This document shows, piece by piece, positions 1 to 9,059 of a stretch of 64,000 nt of DNA. The position numbers were made by a program, and so were the translations under genes. Source of the stretch: Empedobacter stercoris. Lineage in GTDB: Bacteria; Bacteroidota; Bacteroidia; Flavobacteriales; Weeksellaceae. Numbering within the stretch: the first letter of the stretch is position 1; each line of letters starts with the position of its first letter. The DNA lies in NCBI RefSeq assembly GCF_965137335.1, contig NZ_CBCRZD010000013.1; one strand, 5' to 3'. The notes below the pieces were generated by a model. That model did not search any database. It had not been told where the DNA came from and saw only the letters and a program-made list of their open reading frames with translations.

Positions 1-859
1 TTAGATTTAATTTATGCATCTCAAATTCAGGAAAATTGTGCTGTGTTAAAACTTCTGTGATTTCACGACCACGATCAGTTCTAAAATTAAAACAGATTAC
101 CACATCATCATTTGCTATTTTGGCTTTTGGTTGTCCTGTATCATCTGTAATAATAATTGGTTTGATGAATTCATCAGTCACCTCATTAGTATATGATGCA
201 CGAATGGCTTCTAATGGATTTGTTGTTGGTGTACCAACCGCATTTACCATTGCATCGTAGGCTAATTTTACACGTTCCCAACGTTTATCACGATCCATCG
301 CATAATATCGACCTGTAATTGAAGCGATTTCTCCTGTTGATTTTGTCATGTGATTCATCAATTCTGTGATAAATCCTTCGCCAGATTTAGGATCAGTATC
401 GCGACCATCTGTGAAAGCATGAACAAATACATTTTGATTTAAACCAGATTGATTGGCTGCATCTAATAAGCCCTTCAAATGATTGATATGCGAATGTACA
501 CCACCATCAGAAACTAATCCGATGAAATGTACTTTTTTGTTATGGTCTAAAGCATATTGAAAAGCATCTTTTAAGATAGGTTCATTTTGTAATGTACCAT
601 TTTCAACTGCCATATTGATACGAACTAAGTTCTGAAAAACGACGCGTCCAGCACCTAAATTCATGTGTCCAACTTCCGAATTTCCCATTTGACCTTCTGG
701 TAAACCAACAGCTAAGCCAAAGGTATCTAAAGTAGAATGAGGAAATTTTTCGAAACAGCTATCTATAAAAGGTGTATTCGCTTGAGCGATTGCAGAAACA
801 GCAGGGTTTGGTCCAATTCCCCAACCGTCTAAAATCATTAATATTGCTTTGTTGTTCAT
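1..859 (-). CDS. gpmI: 2,3-bisphosphoglycerate-independent phosphoglycerate mutase, partial (C-terminus outside window)
   Basis: This gene encodes the cofactor-independent mutase that interconverts 3- and 2-phosphoglycerate in glycolysis and gluconeogenesis. Only the first 286 or so residues are present because the gene runs off the left edge. The start ATG lies at 857-859 on the minus strand. The N-terminus has the alkaline-phosphatase-superfamily metal motif (ILMILDGWGIG) and the phosphoserine segment GQMGNSEVGHMN, with the nucleophile at about Ser61. Further on are VHSHINHL and FTDGRDTDP, typical of the phosphotransferase domain. The gene lies downstream of recQ on the same strand, with a hairpin in the 66-base gap. 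The family assignment is secure. Confidence 0.95.
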   Translation of the reverse strand, partial: MNNKAILMILDGWGIGPNPAVSAIAQANTPFIDSCFEKFPHSTLDTFGLAVGLPEGQMGNSEVGHMNLGAGRVVFQNLVRINMAVENGTLQNEPILKDAFQYALDHNKKVHFIGLVSDGGVHSHINHLKGLLDAANQSGLNQNVFVHAFTDGRDTDPKSGEGFITELMNHMTKSTGEIASITGRYYAMDRDKRWERVKLAYDAMVNAVGTPTTNPLEAIRASYTNEVTDEFIKPIIITDDTGQPKAKIANDDVVICFNFRTDRGREITEVLTQHNFPEFEMHKLNL

Positions 860-875
860 TTGTTTTGTAATAATT

Positions 876-903
876 CAGCCCAAAGATAACAATCATTGGG
901 CTG
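876..903 (-). terminator. Hairpin between recQ and gpmI
   Basis: An 8-bp perfect stem (CAGCCCAA / TTGGGCTG) closes a 12-base loop just downstream of the recQ stop. No long T tract follows on the minus strand, so it may be a weak terminator or an RNA 3'-end stabiliser before gpmI. Confidence 0.5.
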
Positions 904-925
904 AAAAGTTTATTTTTAATGAGGA

Positions 926-3127
926 TTAATTTGCAACTTCACTGATAAATTTGATACGCATTAAACGTAATTCCTCTTCATCATAATCGTCACCAAACTC
1001 ATCTAACAATGAAGTCATTGAATCCGAATCTGCATCCATCAAGAAATCATAGATTTCTTCTTGTTGGTCTTCGTCCAATACTTCGTCAATATAATAATTG
1101 ATATTTAATTTTGTTCCTTGATAAACAATACTTTCCATTTCAGAGAGTAAATCGCTCATCGACATGTTTTTTGCTTCAGCAACATCTTCCAAATTCAATT
1201 TTCTATCAGTTGACTGTATAATGTAAACTTTGTGGCTTGATTTGTCAGCTACTTGTTTAATCACCATGTCTTCTGGACGAATAATGTCATTGTCTTTTAC
1301 ATATTGTGCAATAAAATCAACAAAATCTTTTCCGAATTTTTGAGCTTTTCCTTCTCCAACTCCATACACATTTGTTAATTCCTTAACCGTTGTTGGATAT
1401 TGCATCGTCATGTCATCTAAACTCGAATCTTGAAATACTGCAAACGGAGGAATTTGATGTTTTTTAGAGATTTTTTTACGTAAATCTTTTAATTGTTTCA
1501 ATAAAACATCATCAAAGGCAATTGGAGCAGTAGACGTTTCTTCCTTATCGAAGCTACCTTCTGATAATAATTTTTTGAAATCAATATCCTCAGCAATTTC
1601 AAACGAAGTTGGTTTATTGATGAAATCTTTTCCGTCTTTGGTTATTTTTAAAACACCATAAGATTCGATTTCTTTCTCTAATAAATTACGAACAATTAAT
1701 TGACGTAAGATAGATTTCCAATAATAATCTTCTTTTTCTTTTCCAATTCCGAAGAATTTTTCAGAACTTAAATTATACGATTTTGTAATTGAAGTTTCTT
1801 TTCCAACAATAACATTAACGATATCATTAAGTTTTAACTTTTGATTCGTTTTCTGAACAACATCTAATGCGATTATTGCATCTTCTTTTGCTTCTGTCAT
1901 TTTCTTTGGATTGCGCATGTTGTCGTCCATATTTGCGCCTTCACCATTTTTGTCGTCAAAATTTTCACCAAAATAATGCAACAAAAATTTACGACGAGAC
2001 ATCGAAGTTTCGGCATAGGCAACCACTTCAGAAAGTAACTGCATTCCAACTTCTCGTTCAGCAACAGGTTTGCTCGCTAAGAATTTCTCCAGTTTTTCGA
2101 TATCTTTATAATCGTAGAAAGCAATACATATACCTTCACCGCCATCGCGACCAGCACGACCAGTTTCTTGGTAATAACTTTCTAACGATTTTGGCATATC
2201 ATAATGCATCACAAAACGTACGTCAGGTTTATCGATTCCCATTCCAAATGCTATTGTTGCAACAACAACACTTGCATCTTCCATCAAGAACATGTCTTGG
2301 TGTTTGCTACGTGTTTTTGCATCCAAACCAGCGTGGTAAGGAATTGCATTGATCCCGTTTACTTGTAAAAGTTGAGTAATTTCTTCAACCTTTTTACGAC
2401 TTAAACAATAAATGACACCAGATTTACCATCGTTTTGTTTGATAAATTTGATAATTTGTTTGTCCTGATCAACTTTTGGACGGATCTCGTAAAATAAATT
2501 CGTACGATTAAAAGAATCTTTAAATACTTTTGCACTTTGCATTCCCAAAGTTTTCTGAATATCTTCTTGTACTTTAGGTGTTGCTGTTGCAGTCAACGCA
2601 ATAATTGGCGCATCACCAATTCTGTTGATAATAGATTTTAGGTTACGATATTCTGGTCGAAAATCGTGTCCCCATTCAGAAATACAGTGCGCTTCATCAA
2701 TAGCAAAAAAAGAAATTTGAACCGATTTAAAAAAATCGATGTATTCTTCTTTTGTCAAAGATTCGGGTGCAACATATAACATTTTTGTTACTCCATTTTT
2801 GATATCCGTCATCACAGTTTTTGTTTCTGACTTATTCAAAGATGAGTTTAATACGTGCGCAATTCCATCATTTTCAGAAATTCCTCGTATTGCGTCTACT
2901 TGATTCTTCATTAAGGCGATTAAAGGTGAAACAATAATCGCGACTCCATCTGACATTAATGCCGGTAGTTGATAACATAAAGACTTACCTCCGCCAGTTG
3001 GCATCAAAACAAATACATCTTCTTTATTTAGTAAGCTTGTAATGATTTCGTGCTGCTGTCCTTTAAATTGGTCGAAACCAAAATATTTTTTTAGGTAAGA
3101 TGTTAAGTTTTTCGAAGTGGCTTCCAT
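926..3127 (-). CDS. recQ: ATP-dependent DNA helicase RecQ
   Basis: This is a 733-residue superfamily 2 helicase that unwinds DNA 3' to 5' in recombination and fork repair. Visible motifs are Walker A (PTGGGKSLCYQ, about residue 43), the DEAH-type Walker B (AIDEAHCISEWGHDFRPEY, about residue 140), motif III (ALTATATP) and motif VI (YYQETGRAGRDG). The RQC-type region and an HRDC-like C-terminal domain (TVKELTNVYGVGEGKAQKFG) follow. An acidic tail after the HRDC domain makes it longer than the E. coli enzyme of about 610 residues, as is usual in Bacteroidota. The classical four-Cys zinc cluster of RecQ is not apparent. It is transcribed toward gpmI and is divergent from kdsD. Confidence 0.95.
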   Translation of the reverse strand: MEATSKNLTSYLKKYFGFDQFKGQQHEIITSLLNKEDVFVLMPTGGGKSLCYQLPALMSDGVAIIVSPLIALMKNQVDAIRGISENDGIAHVLNSSLNKSETKTVMTDIKNGVTKMLYVAPESLTKEEYIDFFKSVQISFFAIDEAHCISEWGHDFRPEYRNLKSIINRIGDAPIIALTATATPKVQEDIQKTLGMQSAKVFKDSFNRTNLFYEIRPKVDQDKQIIKFIKQNDGKSGVIYCLSRKKVEEITQLLQVNGINAIPYHAGLDAKTRSKHQDMFLMEDASVVVATIAFGMGIDKPDVRFVMHYDMPKSLESYYQETGRAGRDGGEGICIAFYDYKDIEKLEKFLASKPVAEREVGMQLLSEVVAYAETSMSRRKFLLHYFGENFDDKNGEGANMDDNMRNPKKMTEAKEDAIIALDVVQKTNQKLKLNDIVNVIVGKETSITKSYNLSSEKFFGIGKEKEDYYWKSILRQLIVRNLLEKEIESYGVLKITKDGKDFINKPTSFEIAEDIDFKKLLSEGSFDKEETSTAPIAFDDVLLKQLKDLRKKISKKHQIPPFAVFQDSSLDDMTMQYPTTVKELTNVYGVGEGKAQKFGKDFVDFIAQYVKDNDIIRPEDMVIKQVADKSSHKVYIIQSTDRKLNLEDVAEAKNMSMSDLLSEMESIVYQGTKLNINYYIDEVLDEDQQEEIYDFLMDADSDSMTSLLDEFGDDYDEEELRLMRIKFISEVAN

Positions 3128-3170
3128 CTACACAAAAGACTAAAATTAATATTATAAATTAAATAGTTCC

Positions 3171-3178
3171 TATATTTG
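3171..3178 (+). promoter_or_regulatory. Candidate -7 element upstream of kdsD
   Basis: TATATTTG matches the Bacteroidota -7 consensus TAnnTTTG in the recQ-kdsD divergent gap. No TTG lies 19-20 bases upstream, so this is weak support for a kdsD-tatC promoter. Confidence 0.3.
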
Positions 3179-3291
3179 ATAACTCTTAAATATACACAAA
3201 ATTTTGATATGTTTTATATATAATTGAGTGTAAATAAAAAAGGAGAGTAAAAGTACGACAAATTTTAAAAATAGACAATAGAAATTTTATT

Positions 3292-4257
3292 GTGAAAAAT
3301 TCAGAAATAATACAAATTGCTCAGGAAGTTTTTAGAGAAGAAATTCTTGAGTTAGAAGCTATAGCTTCTCGTATTAGCGAGTCTTTTGTTGATGCGGTAA
3401 ATGCGATATATAACACGAAAGGAAAATTGGTAGTTGTAGGAGTGGGAAAGAGTGCGCATATTGCAAATAAAATTGTAGCAACACTAAATTCTACTGGAAC
3501 TCCAAGTCAATTTTTACATGCGACAGAAGCTATTCATGGCGATTTAGGTCTTGTACGACCAGAAGATGTGGTGATTTGTATTTCGAAAAGTGGAAATACA
3601 CCAGAGATTACGTATTTAGCTCCGATACTTAAACAGTATGCTGCTGTTTTGATTGGATTAACTTCAAACTTGAAGTCAGAATTAGCTAAAAATTCTGACA
3701 TTGTTTTGGATGTGAATATCAAAAAAGAGGCTTGTCCAGTTAATTTGGCGCCGACAACTTCTACTACAGCACAATTACTAATGGGAGATGCTTTGGCTGT
3801 TGCTTTGATGAAAATGAGAGCATTTACACAAAATGATTTTGCAAAATATCATCCTGGAGGAGCCTTAGGAAAACGACTTTTGTGGACGGTGGAAAATATT
3901 GTTGATCCAGAAAGAAAACCTTTTGTAGGGCAAGAATCTTCAATTTCAGAAGTGATCAATTCATTGACTTCGGGGCGTCATGGAATCACTGTGATTTTGG
4001 ATGAAGATAAAATTGTGGGAGTTATTACAGATGGAGATTTGCGCCGAATGTTATTGAATAATGAGACATTTACACATTTAAAAGCGAAAGATATCGCTTC
4101 AATGCATCCGAAAACAATTCAAAAAACTGAGAAAGCACGCGAGGCTTTAGCGATTCTTCGTCACAATAGTATTGGTCAATTGGTCGTAGTGGATGAAGAA
4201 AATCACTATTATGGTATTTTGGATATTCACTCAATTTTAAACGAAGGAATCGAATAA
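3292..4257 (+). CDS. kdsD: KpsF/GutQ-type D-arabinose-5-phosphate isomerase
   Basis: This enzyme converts ribulose-5-phosphate to arabinose-5-phosphate, the first step toward KDO for lipopolysaccharide. The 321-residue protein has an N-terminal SIS sugar-isomerase domain (VGVGKSAHIANKIVATLNS, ISKSGNTPEI) and the conserved KYHPGGALGKRLL segment. Two C-terminal CBS domains follow at about residues 200-321 (ITDGDLRRML). This is the usual family length and order. The start is a GTG at 3292; no ATG start with a better context is visible nearby. The next gene, tatC, begins 4 bases after the stop, so the two form an operon. kdsB, a later step of the pathway, lies at 41.5 kb. Confidence 0.92.
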   Translation: MKNSEIIQIAQEVFREEILELEAIASRISESFVDAVNAIYNTKGKLVVVGVGKSAHIANKIVATLNSTGTPSQFLHATEAIHGDLGLVRPEDVVICISKSGNTPEITYLAPILKQYAAVLIGLTSNLKSELAKNSDIVLDVNIKKEACPVNLAPTTSTTAQLLMGDALAVALMKMRAFTQNDFAKYHPGGALGKRLLWTVENIVDPERKPFVGQESSISEVINSLTSGRHGITVILDEDKIVGVITDGDLRRMLLNNETFTHLKAKDIASMHPKTIQKTEKAREALAILRHNSIGQLVVVDEENHYYGILDIHSILNEGIE

Positions 4258-4261
4258 GCGT

Positions 4262-5095
4262 ATGGCAAATAATTCAACATCGAATATGTCTTTTTTGGCT
4301 CATGTAGGTGAGTTAAGAGGACATTTGGTTCGTTCAATATTATCGATTATTATCACGTCAATTGCTGTTGCACTTTATTGGGACGAGTTGGTTGAGCATG
4401 TAATTATGGCTCCGCTGAAATCAAATTTTCGGACGTTTGACATTTTTAATCAATTTGGAGAATTAACAGGTTTTGGAAAAATCTATACAGAGTCATTCGA
4501 TATCTCAAAAGATTTGACCAATCTTAACCCTTCAGGGCAAATTACCTCTCAATTTTTTGCTATTATAGTTTGCGGAATTATTATTGCTATTCCCTATATT
4601 ATTTTCGAAATATGGCGATTTGTAAAACCAGCCTTAAAAGAATCAGAACGCAAATATGCTGGATTTACCATCTTTGCTGTTTCTTTTTTCTTTGTGTTGG
4701 GTGTGTTGTTTAGTTATTATTTATTATTGCCTTTATGTACACAATTTTTATTTACATATGACCCTTTTGGTGTAGGAAACACGTGGACTTTGCCAAGTTA
4801 TATTGATTTATTTGTTCAATTATTATTATCGATGGGAGTCATGTTTTTAATGCCAATTTTTGTGTACTTCTTAACGAGTATTGGAATTTTAACTCCAACA
4901 TTCTTAAAAGAGTATCGTAAACATGCTTTTATCGTTGTATTAGTGATTGCAGCAGTAATTACACCAAATGATGTATATAGTATGGTTTTAGTTACAATAC
5001 CACTTTGGTTATTGTACGAATTGAGTATAATAATTTCACAATCAGTTTATAAAACTCAATTGAAAGGAAAAAGTAACGACTTAGTAAAGAATTAA
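4262..5095 (+). CDS. tatC: Twin-arginine translocase subunit TatC
   Basis: TatC is the inner-membrane receptor for twin-arginine signal peptides and exports folded proteins together with TatA/B. The 277-residue protein starts with the family hallmark FLAHVGELRGHLVRS. It shows about six membrane segments, including SQFFAIIVCGIIIAIPYII, FAVSFFFVLGVLFSYYLLL and FIVVLVIAAVITPNDVYS, and the conserved FEIWRFVKPAL loop. The loop between the first two membrane segments is longer than in E. coli TatC (about residues 55-100), which I take to be a normal Bacteroidota variation. It is translationally close to kdsD. No tatA gene is adjacent. Confidence 0.95.
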   Translation: MANNSTSNMSFLAHVGELRGHLVRSILSIIITSIAVALYWDELVEHVIMAPLKSNFRTFDIFNQFGELTGFGKIYTESFDISKDLTNLNPSGQITSQFFAIIVCGIIIAIPYIIFEIWRFVKPALKESERKYAGFTIFAVSFFFVLGVLFSYYLLLPLCTQFLFTYDPFGVGNTWTLPSYIDLFVQLLLSMGVMFLMPIFVYFLTSIGILTPTFLKEYRKHAFIVVLVIAAVITPNDVYSMVLVTIPLWLLYELSIIISQSVYKTQLKGKSNDLVKN

Positions 5096-5106
5096 CAATG
5101 TTATGC

Positions 5107-5136
5107 TTGCATAATAAAATAAATTAGTTATTTTTA
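5107..5136 (+). promoter_or_regulatory. Bacteroidota-type promoter for etfBA
   Basis: TTG at 5107-5109 is followed after 19 bases by TATTTTTA at 5129-5136. This is one mismatch from TTG-N19-TAnnTTTG and lies 28 bases ahead of the etfB start codon. Confidence 0.55.
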
Positions 5137-5163
5137 CATAAAAGAAAAAGTAAACACAAAATT

Positions 5164-5910
5164 ATGAAGATATTAGTTTGTATTAGTAGTGTACCAGATA
5201 CTACAGCAAAAATCAACTTCACAGCTGACGGAAAATCATTTGATAAAAATGGGGTTCAGTTCGTTATTAACCCGCATGATGAATTTAGTTTAAATAAAGC
5301 AGTAGAATTACAAGAAAAACAAGGTGCTACTGTTACAATTTTAACGGTAGGTGATGCAACAGTAGATCCAGTTATGCGTAAAGCCTTAGCTATTGGTGCG
5401 AATGATGGAATTCGAATTGATGCTGATGCACGCGATGATTTCTTCGTTGCTACACAAATTGCAAAAGCTGCTAAAGACGGTGGTTTCGATTTGGTATTGA
5501 CAGGAAAAGAATCAATTGATTACAACGGAGGTTCTGTACCAGGATTAGTTGCAGCAATGTTAGATTACGGTTTTGTAAACGGATGTATCGGTCTTGATGT
5601 AGAAGGTTCTTCTGCAAAAGCAGTTCGTGAAATTGACGGCGGAAAAGAAACTGTAGAAGTTGCTTTACCAGCTGTAATCGCAGGGCAAAAAGGTTTGGTA
5701 GAAGAATCAGCTTTACGTATTCCTAACATGCGTGGAATTATGCAAGCTCGTACAAAACAAATCAATGTTGTTGCTGCAGAAGCGACAGAAACAAAAGTTG
5801 AGGTTGTTGGTTATGTAAAACCTGCTGAAAGAGGTAATGTAACATTAATTGACAAAGACAACGTAGCAGAATTGGTAAGATTATTACACGAAGAAGCTAA
5901 AGTAATCTAA
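5164..5910 (+). CDS. etfB: Electron transfer flavoprotein subunit beta
   Basis: This is the beta subunit of the soluble electron transfer flavoprotein. It binds AMP and forms a heterodimer with EtfA that passes electrons from acyl-CoA dehydrogenases to the quinone pool. The 248-residue protein has the FixA-family opening (MKILVCISSVPDTTAKI), the NPHDEFSLNKAVELQE segment and the LTGKESIDYNGGSVPG loop, plus the QARTKQI region near the C-terminus. The length is typical. etfA follows after 26 bases in the same direction, so the two are an operon served by the promoter at 5107-5136. Confidence 0.95.
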   Translation: MKILVCISSVPDTTAKINFTADGKSFDKNGVQFVINPHDEFSLNKAVELQEKQGATVTILTVGDATVDPVMRKALAIGANDGIRIDADARDDFFVATQIAKAAKDGGFDLVLTGKESIDYNGGSVPGLVAAMLDYGFVNGCIGLDVEGSSAKAVREIDGGKETVEVALPAVIAGQKGLVEESALRIPNMRGIMQARTKQINVVAAEATETKVEVVGYVKPAERGNVTLIDKDNVAELVRLLHEEAKVI

Positions 5911-5936
5911 TTATTCACCTAAAAAGAAATTAAAAA

Positions 5937-6893
5937 ATGGCAATTTTTGTATACGCTGAGTCACACGACGGAAAATATAAAAAAGCAGGATTAGAAGCAG
6001 TTTCTTATGCTAAAGCTACTGCAGACGTTGCAGGAGATACTGTAACAGCAATCGTTTTCGGAAATGCTGCTGCTGACGAATTATATCAATATGGAGCATC
6101 TAAAGTAGTTAAAGTTGATAATGCAGCTTTAGCAAAATTTGATGCAAATTCTTATGCAAAAGCTTTGGCTGAAGTAGCTCAAGGAGATGTTGTGGTATTA
6201 CCATCAACAAATGAAGTAGCAACGGTAGCGCCAGTTTTAGCATTCAAAACAGGAGCGTCCTTAGTAACTAACGTAGAAAAAGCACCTACTGCAGTTTCTC
6301 CTTTTACAGTTGCACGCAAAGCATTTTCTGGTAAAGGAATCGAAACAGTTGCAGTTTCAGGAAAAGTAGTTGTAACAGTTTTGCAAAATGCTTTTGGAGC
6401 TAAAGAAAATGCAGTTTCTGGTTCAGAAGAGTCAGCCACAGTTGCAGTTTCTGATGCAGATGTAAAAGTAAAAGTTGTTTCAACAGAAATGGCTTCTTCT
6501 GATAAAATTGATTTGAAAGAAGCGGATATCGTAGTTTCTGCTGGCCGTGGAATGAAAGGTCCAGAAAACTGGGGAATGATCGAAGATTTAGCAAAAGTTT
6601 TAGGAGCGGCTACAGCTTCTTCTAAACCAGTTGCAGATATCGGCTGGAGACCTCACGAAGAACACGTAGGACAAACAGGTAAAGCAATTGCACCAAATCT
6701 ATACATCGCAGTTGGTATTTCAGGTGCAATTCAGCACTTAGCTGGAGTAAACGGGTCTAAAACGATTGTTGTCATTAACAATGATCCAGAAGCACCTTTC
6801 TTTAAAGCTGCCGATTACGGAATCGTAGGTGACGCTTTTGAGATTGTACCTAAATTAACAGAAGAGTTAAAAAAATACAAAGGTCAAGCTTAA
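5937..6893 (+). CDS. etfA: Electron transfer flavoprotein subunit alpha
   Basis: This is the FAD-binding alpha subunit of electron transfer flavoprotein and the partner of EtfB encoded just upstream. The 318-residue protein has the N-terminal nucleotide-fold domain and the C-terminal FAD-binding domain with its signature run: VSAGRGMKGPENW, then VGQTGKAIAPNLYIAVGISG and INNDPEAPFFKAADYGIVGD. Length and order match the family. A strong terminator ends the operon 23 bases after the stop codon. Confidence 0.95.
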   Translation: MAIFVYAESHDGKYKKAGLEAVSYAKATADVAGDTVTAIVFGNAAADELYQYGASKVVKVDNAALAKFDANSYAKALAEVAQGDVVVLPSTNEVATVAPVLAFKTGASLVTNVEKAPTAVSPFTVARKAFSGKGIETVAVSGKVVVTVLQNAFGAKENAVSGSEESATVAVSDADVKVKVVSTEMASSDKIDLKEADIVVSAGRGMKGPENWGMIEDLAKVLGAATASSKPVADIGWRPHEEHVGQTGKAIAPNLYIAVGISGAIQHLAGVNGSKTIVVINNDPEAPFFKAADYGIVGDAFEIVPKLTEELKKYKGQA

Positions 6894-6915
6894 TCATTTT
6901 AAAGATTATAAATTC

Positions 6916-6949
6916 AATCCGAATCATTTAGGTGATTCGGATTTTTTTT
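6916..6949 (+). terminator. Intrinsic terminator after etfBA
   Basis: An 11-bp stem (AATCCGAATCA pairing with TGATTCGGATT) with a 6-base loop is followed by a run of T. Confidence 0.9.
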
Positions 6950-7002
6950 ATCTATTAAAAAAATATTAAATATTCGTCAGTTTTTCATAGATTTACGCCC
7001 AA

Positions 7003-7635
7003 ATGGACAATTTAATTAGATTAAATATTAAGGGAATTTCTTACAGTCAAACTCAAACCGGAGCGTATGCTTTGATTTTAGAGGAAAGTGTAGGAGGAAG
7101 AAAGTTGCCGATTATTATTGGGAGCTTCGAGGCACAGTCGATCGCATTAGCTTTAGAGAAAGATATTAATCCACCTCGTCCATTAACACACGATTTGTTT
7201 GTCTCGTTAGGAAAAGAATTTCGTTTGAATGTTGATTCAATTTATATTTATAAATTAGAAGATGGCGTTTTTTATTCGAATATTGTTTTTTTGAATGAAG
7301 AGGGAGCTCGTGCTGAAATAGATTCGAGAACATCTGATGCAATTGCATTAGCAGTTCGCTTCAATGCACCTATTTATGCCTACGAAAATGTTGTAGAAAA
7401 AGCTGGAATTCATTTGGACGTTATTGAAGAAGAAGAAAATATACGTCGCGCAGCAAATAACTTCGAAGATGATTTGGATATCTTAGCAGGTTTGGAAAGT
7501 GATTTGTCTGATATCAACGAATTTGAAGGTTGGACAAAATCTGAGCTTGAAGCTGAGATGGAAAAAGCTGTGAAAAATGAAGATTACGAATTGGCAGCTC
7601 GCCTTCGTGATCAGATAGATAACATGGAAAACTAA
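7003..7635 (+). CDS. Bifunctional nuclease family (DUF151) protein with C-terminal UVR motif
   Basis: The 210-residue protein belongs to the bifunctional nuclease (BFN, DUF151) family, first named for combined RNase and DNase activity in plant homologues. The N-terminal 130 or so residues carry the family core (GRKLPIIIGSFEAQSIALALE, RPLTHDLF, SRTSDAIALAVRFNAPIY). An acidic linker leads to a C-terminal UvrB/UvrC-like motif (EAEMEKAVKNEDYELAARLR, about residues 180-205), a domain pairing usual in Bacteroidota. Substrate and role are not known from sequence. It is followed after 18 bases by the permease gene, probably in one transcript. Confidence 0.85.
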   Translation: MDNLIRLNIKGISYSQTQTGAYALILEESVGGRKLPIIIGSFEAQSIALALEKDINPPRPLTHDLFVSLGKEFRLNVDSIYIYKLEDGVFYSNIVFLNEEGARAEIDSRTSDAIALAVRFNAPIYAYENVVEKAGIHLDVIEEEENIRRAANNFEDDLDILAGLESDLSDINEFEGWTKSELEAEMEKAVKNEDYELAARLRDQIDNMEN

Positions 7636-7653
7636 TAACTATTTCAAATAATT

Positions 7654-8988
7654 ATGTCTGTAAAGCTTAGACTTACAATCATGAGTTTCCTTGAGTTTGC
7701 GGTATGGGGAGCATACCTTACTTCGATGGGAAATTACTTAGGATCAGTTGGCTTAGGTCCAAAAATTGGTCTTTTTTACGCGATGCAAGGTATTGTATCA
7801 ATTTTTATGCCCGCCATTATGGGTATTGTAGCGGATAGGTGGATTCCTGTACAACGTTTGTTGGGATTAAATCATTTATTAGCTGCTATTTTTATGTTTG
7901 CAGCAGGTTATTATGGAATGACAGCTGGAAACAATGTAGATTTTACGACGATCTTTACACTTTATTCAGTTAGTGTGGCGTTTTTTATGCCAACAATCGC
8001 CCTTTCTAACTCTACAGCTTATACAATTTTAAAACAAAATAATTTAGACACAATCAAAGCTTTTCCACCAATCAGAACGTTTGGTACAATTGGGTTTATT
8101 GTAGCGATGTTGTTTGTTAATTTTTCTGGATTTAAAGACGGTGTTTTTGGGTTTAATTTTTCAAATGATCCTACATTCGTTAGTTTTCAATCCAATTATT
8201 TTCAATTCTTTGTTTCAGGAGTTTTAGGAGTTGTATTGTTTCTATTTAGCTTTTTATTGCCAAACTGTCCTATAAACAAAAGTTCAGAAAAACAATCACT
8301 TTCAGATGCATTTGGCTTGAAGGCCTTTGCATTATTCAAAGATAGAAAGATGGCAATTTTCTTTATTTTTTCAATGTTGTTAGGGGTTTCATTGCAAATT
8401 ACCAATGGATATGCAAATCCGTTTATTACAACTTTTAAGGATATTCCAGAGTATGCTAATACATGGGGAGCAAGTAATGCTAATGCATTAATTTCCTTGT
8501 CTCAGGTTTCTGAAACGTTGTGTATTCTGTTAATTCCATTCGTATTAAAACGTTTCGGAATTAAAATCGTTATGTTAATGGCAATGGTAGGCTGGGTGTT
8601 ACGTTTTGGATTATTTGGATTAGGTGATCCAGGACCAGGTGTTTGGATGTTTATTCTATCTATGATTGTTTATGGAATCGCTTTCGATTTCTTTAATGTT
8701 TCAGGTTCATTATATGTTGACAAGGAAACAGATGAAGAGATTCGTTCCTCGGCACAAGGAGTTTTTATGATGATGACAAATGGATTTGGGGCAACAATAG
8801 GTATGTTGATTGCACAGTATATTGTCAATCATTATGTATACAGCCAAACAGATCTGAATTTGCAATTAGAAGGATGGAGGCATTCTTGGTTTATTTTTGC
8901 TGGATATGCTTTAGTTGTAACAATTTTATTTGCAATTGTGTTCAAGTACAAACACAATCCAAACGAAGTAGAAGAAGTTAAACACTAA
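7654..8988 (+). CDS. Nucleoside permease, MFS (NupG/XapB-like)
   Basis: This is a 444-residue major facilitator superfamily transporter of the nucleoside:H+ symporter family, with about twelve hydrophobic segments. Family signs are the N-terminal LRLTIMSFLEFAVWGAYLTS, the cytoplasmic GIVADRWIPVQRLLG loop, AFPPIRTFGTIGFI after helix 4 and DFFNVSGSLYVDKE near helix 10. It would import nucleosides across the inner membrane. A salvage function fits the folA and thyA genes nearby, but that link is inference. It lies downstream of the BFN gene and ends at a hairpin shared with folA. Confidence 0.88.
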   Translation: MSVKLRLTIMSFLEFAVWGAYLTSMGNYLGSVGLGPKIGLFYAMQGIVSIFMPAIMGIVADRWIPVQRLLGLNHLLAAIFMFAAGYYGMTAGNNVDFTTIFTLYSVSVAFFMPTIALSNSTAYTILKQNNLDTIKAFPPIRTFGTIGFIVAMLFVNFSGFKDGVFGFNFSNDPTFVSFQSNYFQFFVSGVLGVVLFLFSFLLPNCPINKSSEKQSLSDAFGLKAFALFKDRKMAIFFIFSMLLGVSLQITNGYANPFITTFKDIPEYANTWGASNANALISLSQVSETLCILLIPFVLKRFGIKIVMLMAMVGWVLRFGLFGLGDPGPGVWMFILSMIVYGIAFDFFNVSGSLYVDKETDEEIRSSAQGVFMMMTNGFGATIGMLIAQYIVNHYVYSQTDLNLQLEGWRHSWFIFAGYALVVTILFAIVFKYKHNPNEVEEVKH

Positions 8989-9010
8989 GTTGTAACTTAA
9001 GAAATAAAAT

Positions 9011-9043
9011 AAAAAAGCAAGAATGTTAATTCTTGCTTTTTTT
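9011..9043. terminator. Bidirectional terminator between permease gene and folA
   Basis: A stem of AAAAAAGCAAGAAT against ATTCTTGCTTTTTT with a GTTA loop lies between convergent genes and has A and T tracts on the two sides, so it can stop transcripts in both directions. Confidence 0.9.
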
Positions 9044-9059
9044 TATGGATAAGAGTTTA

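Noticed and set aside
1867..2352. 161-codon frame opposite recQ
   Set aside because: It lies entirely antisense to the conserved helicase core and its product is low-complexity His/Leu/Gln-rich with no family features.
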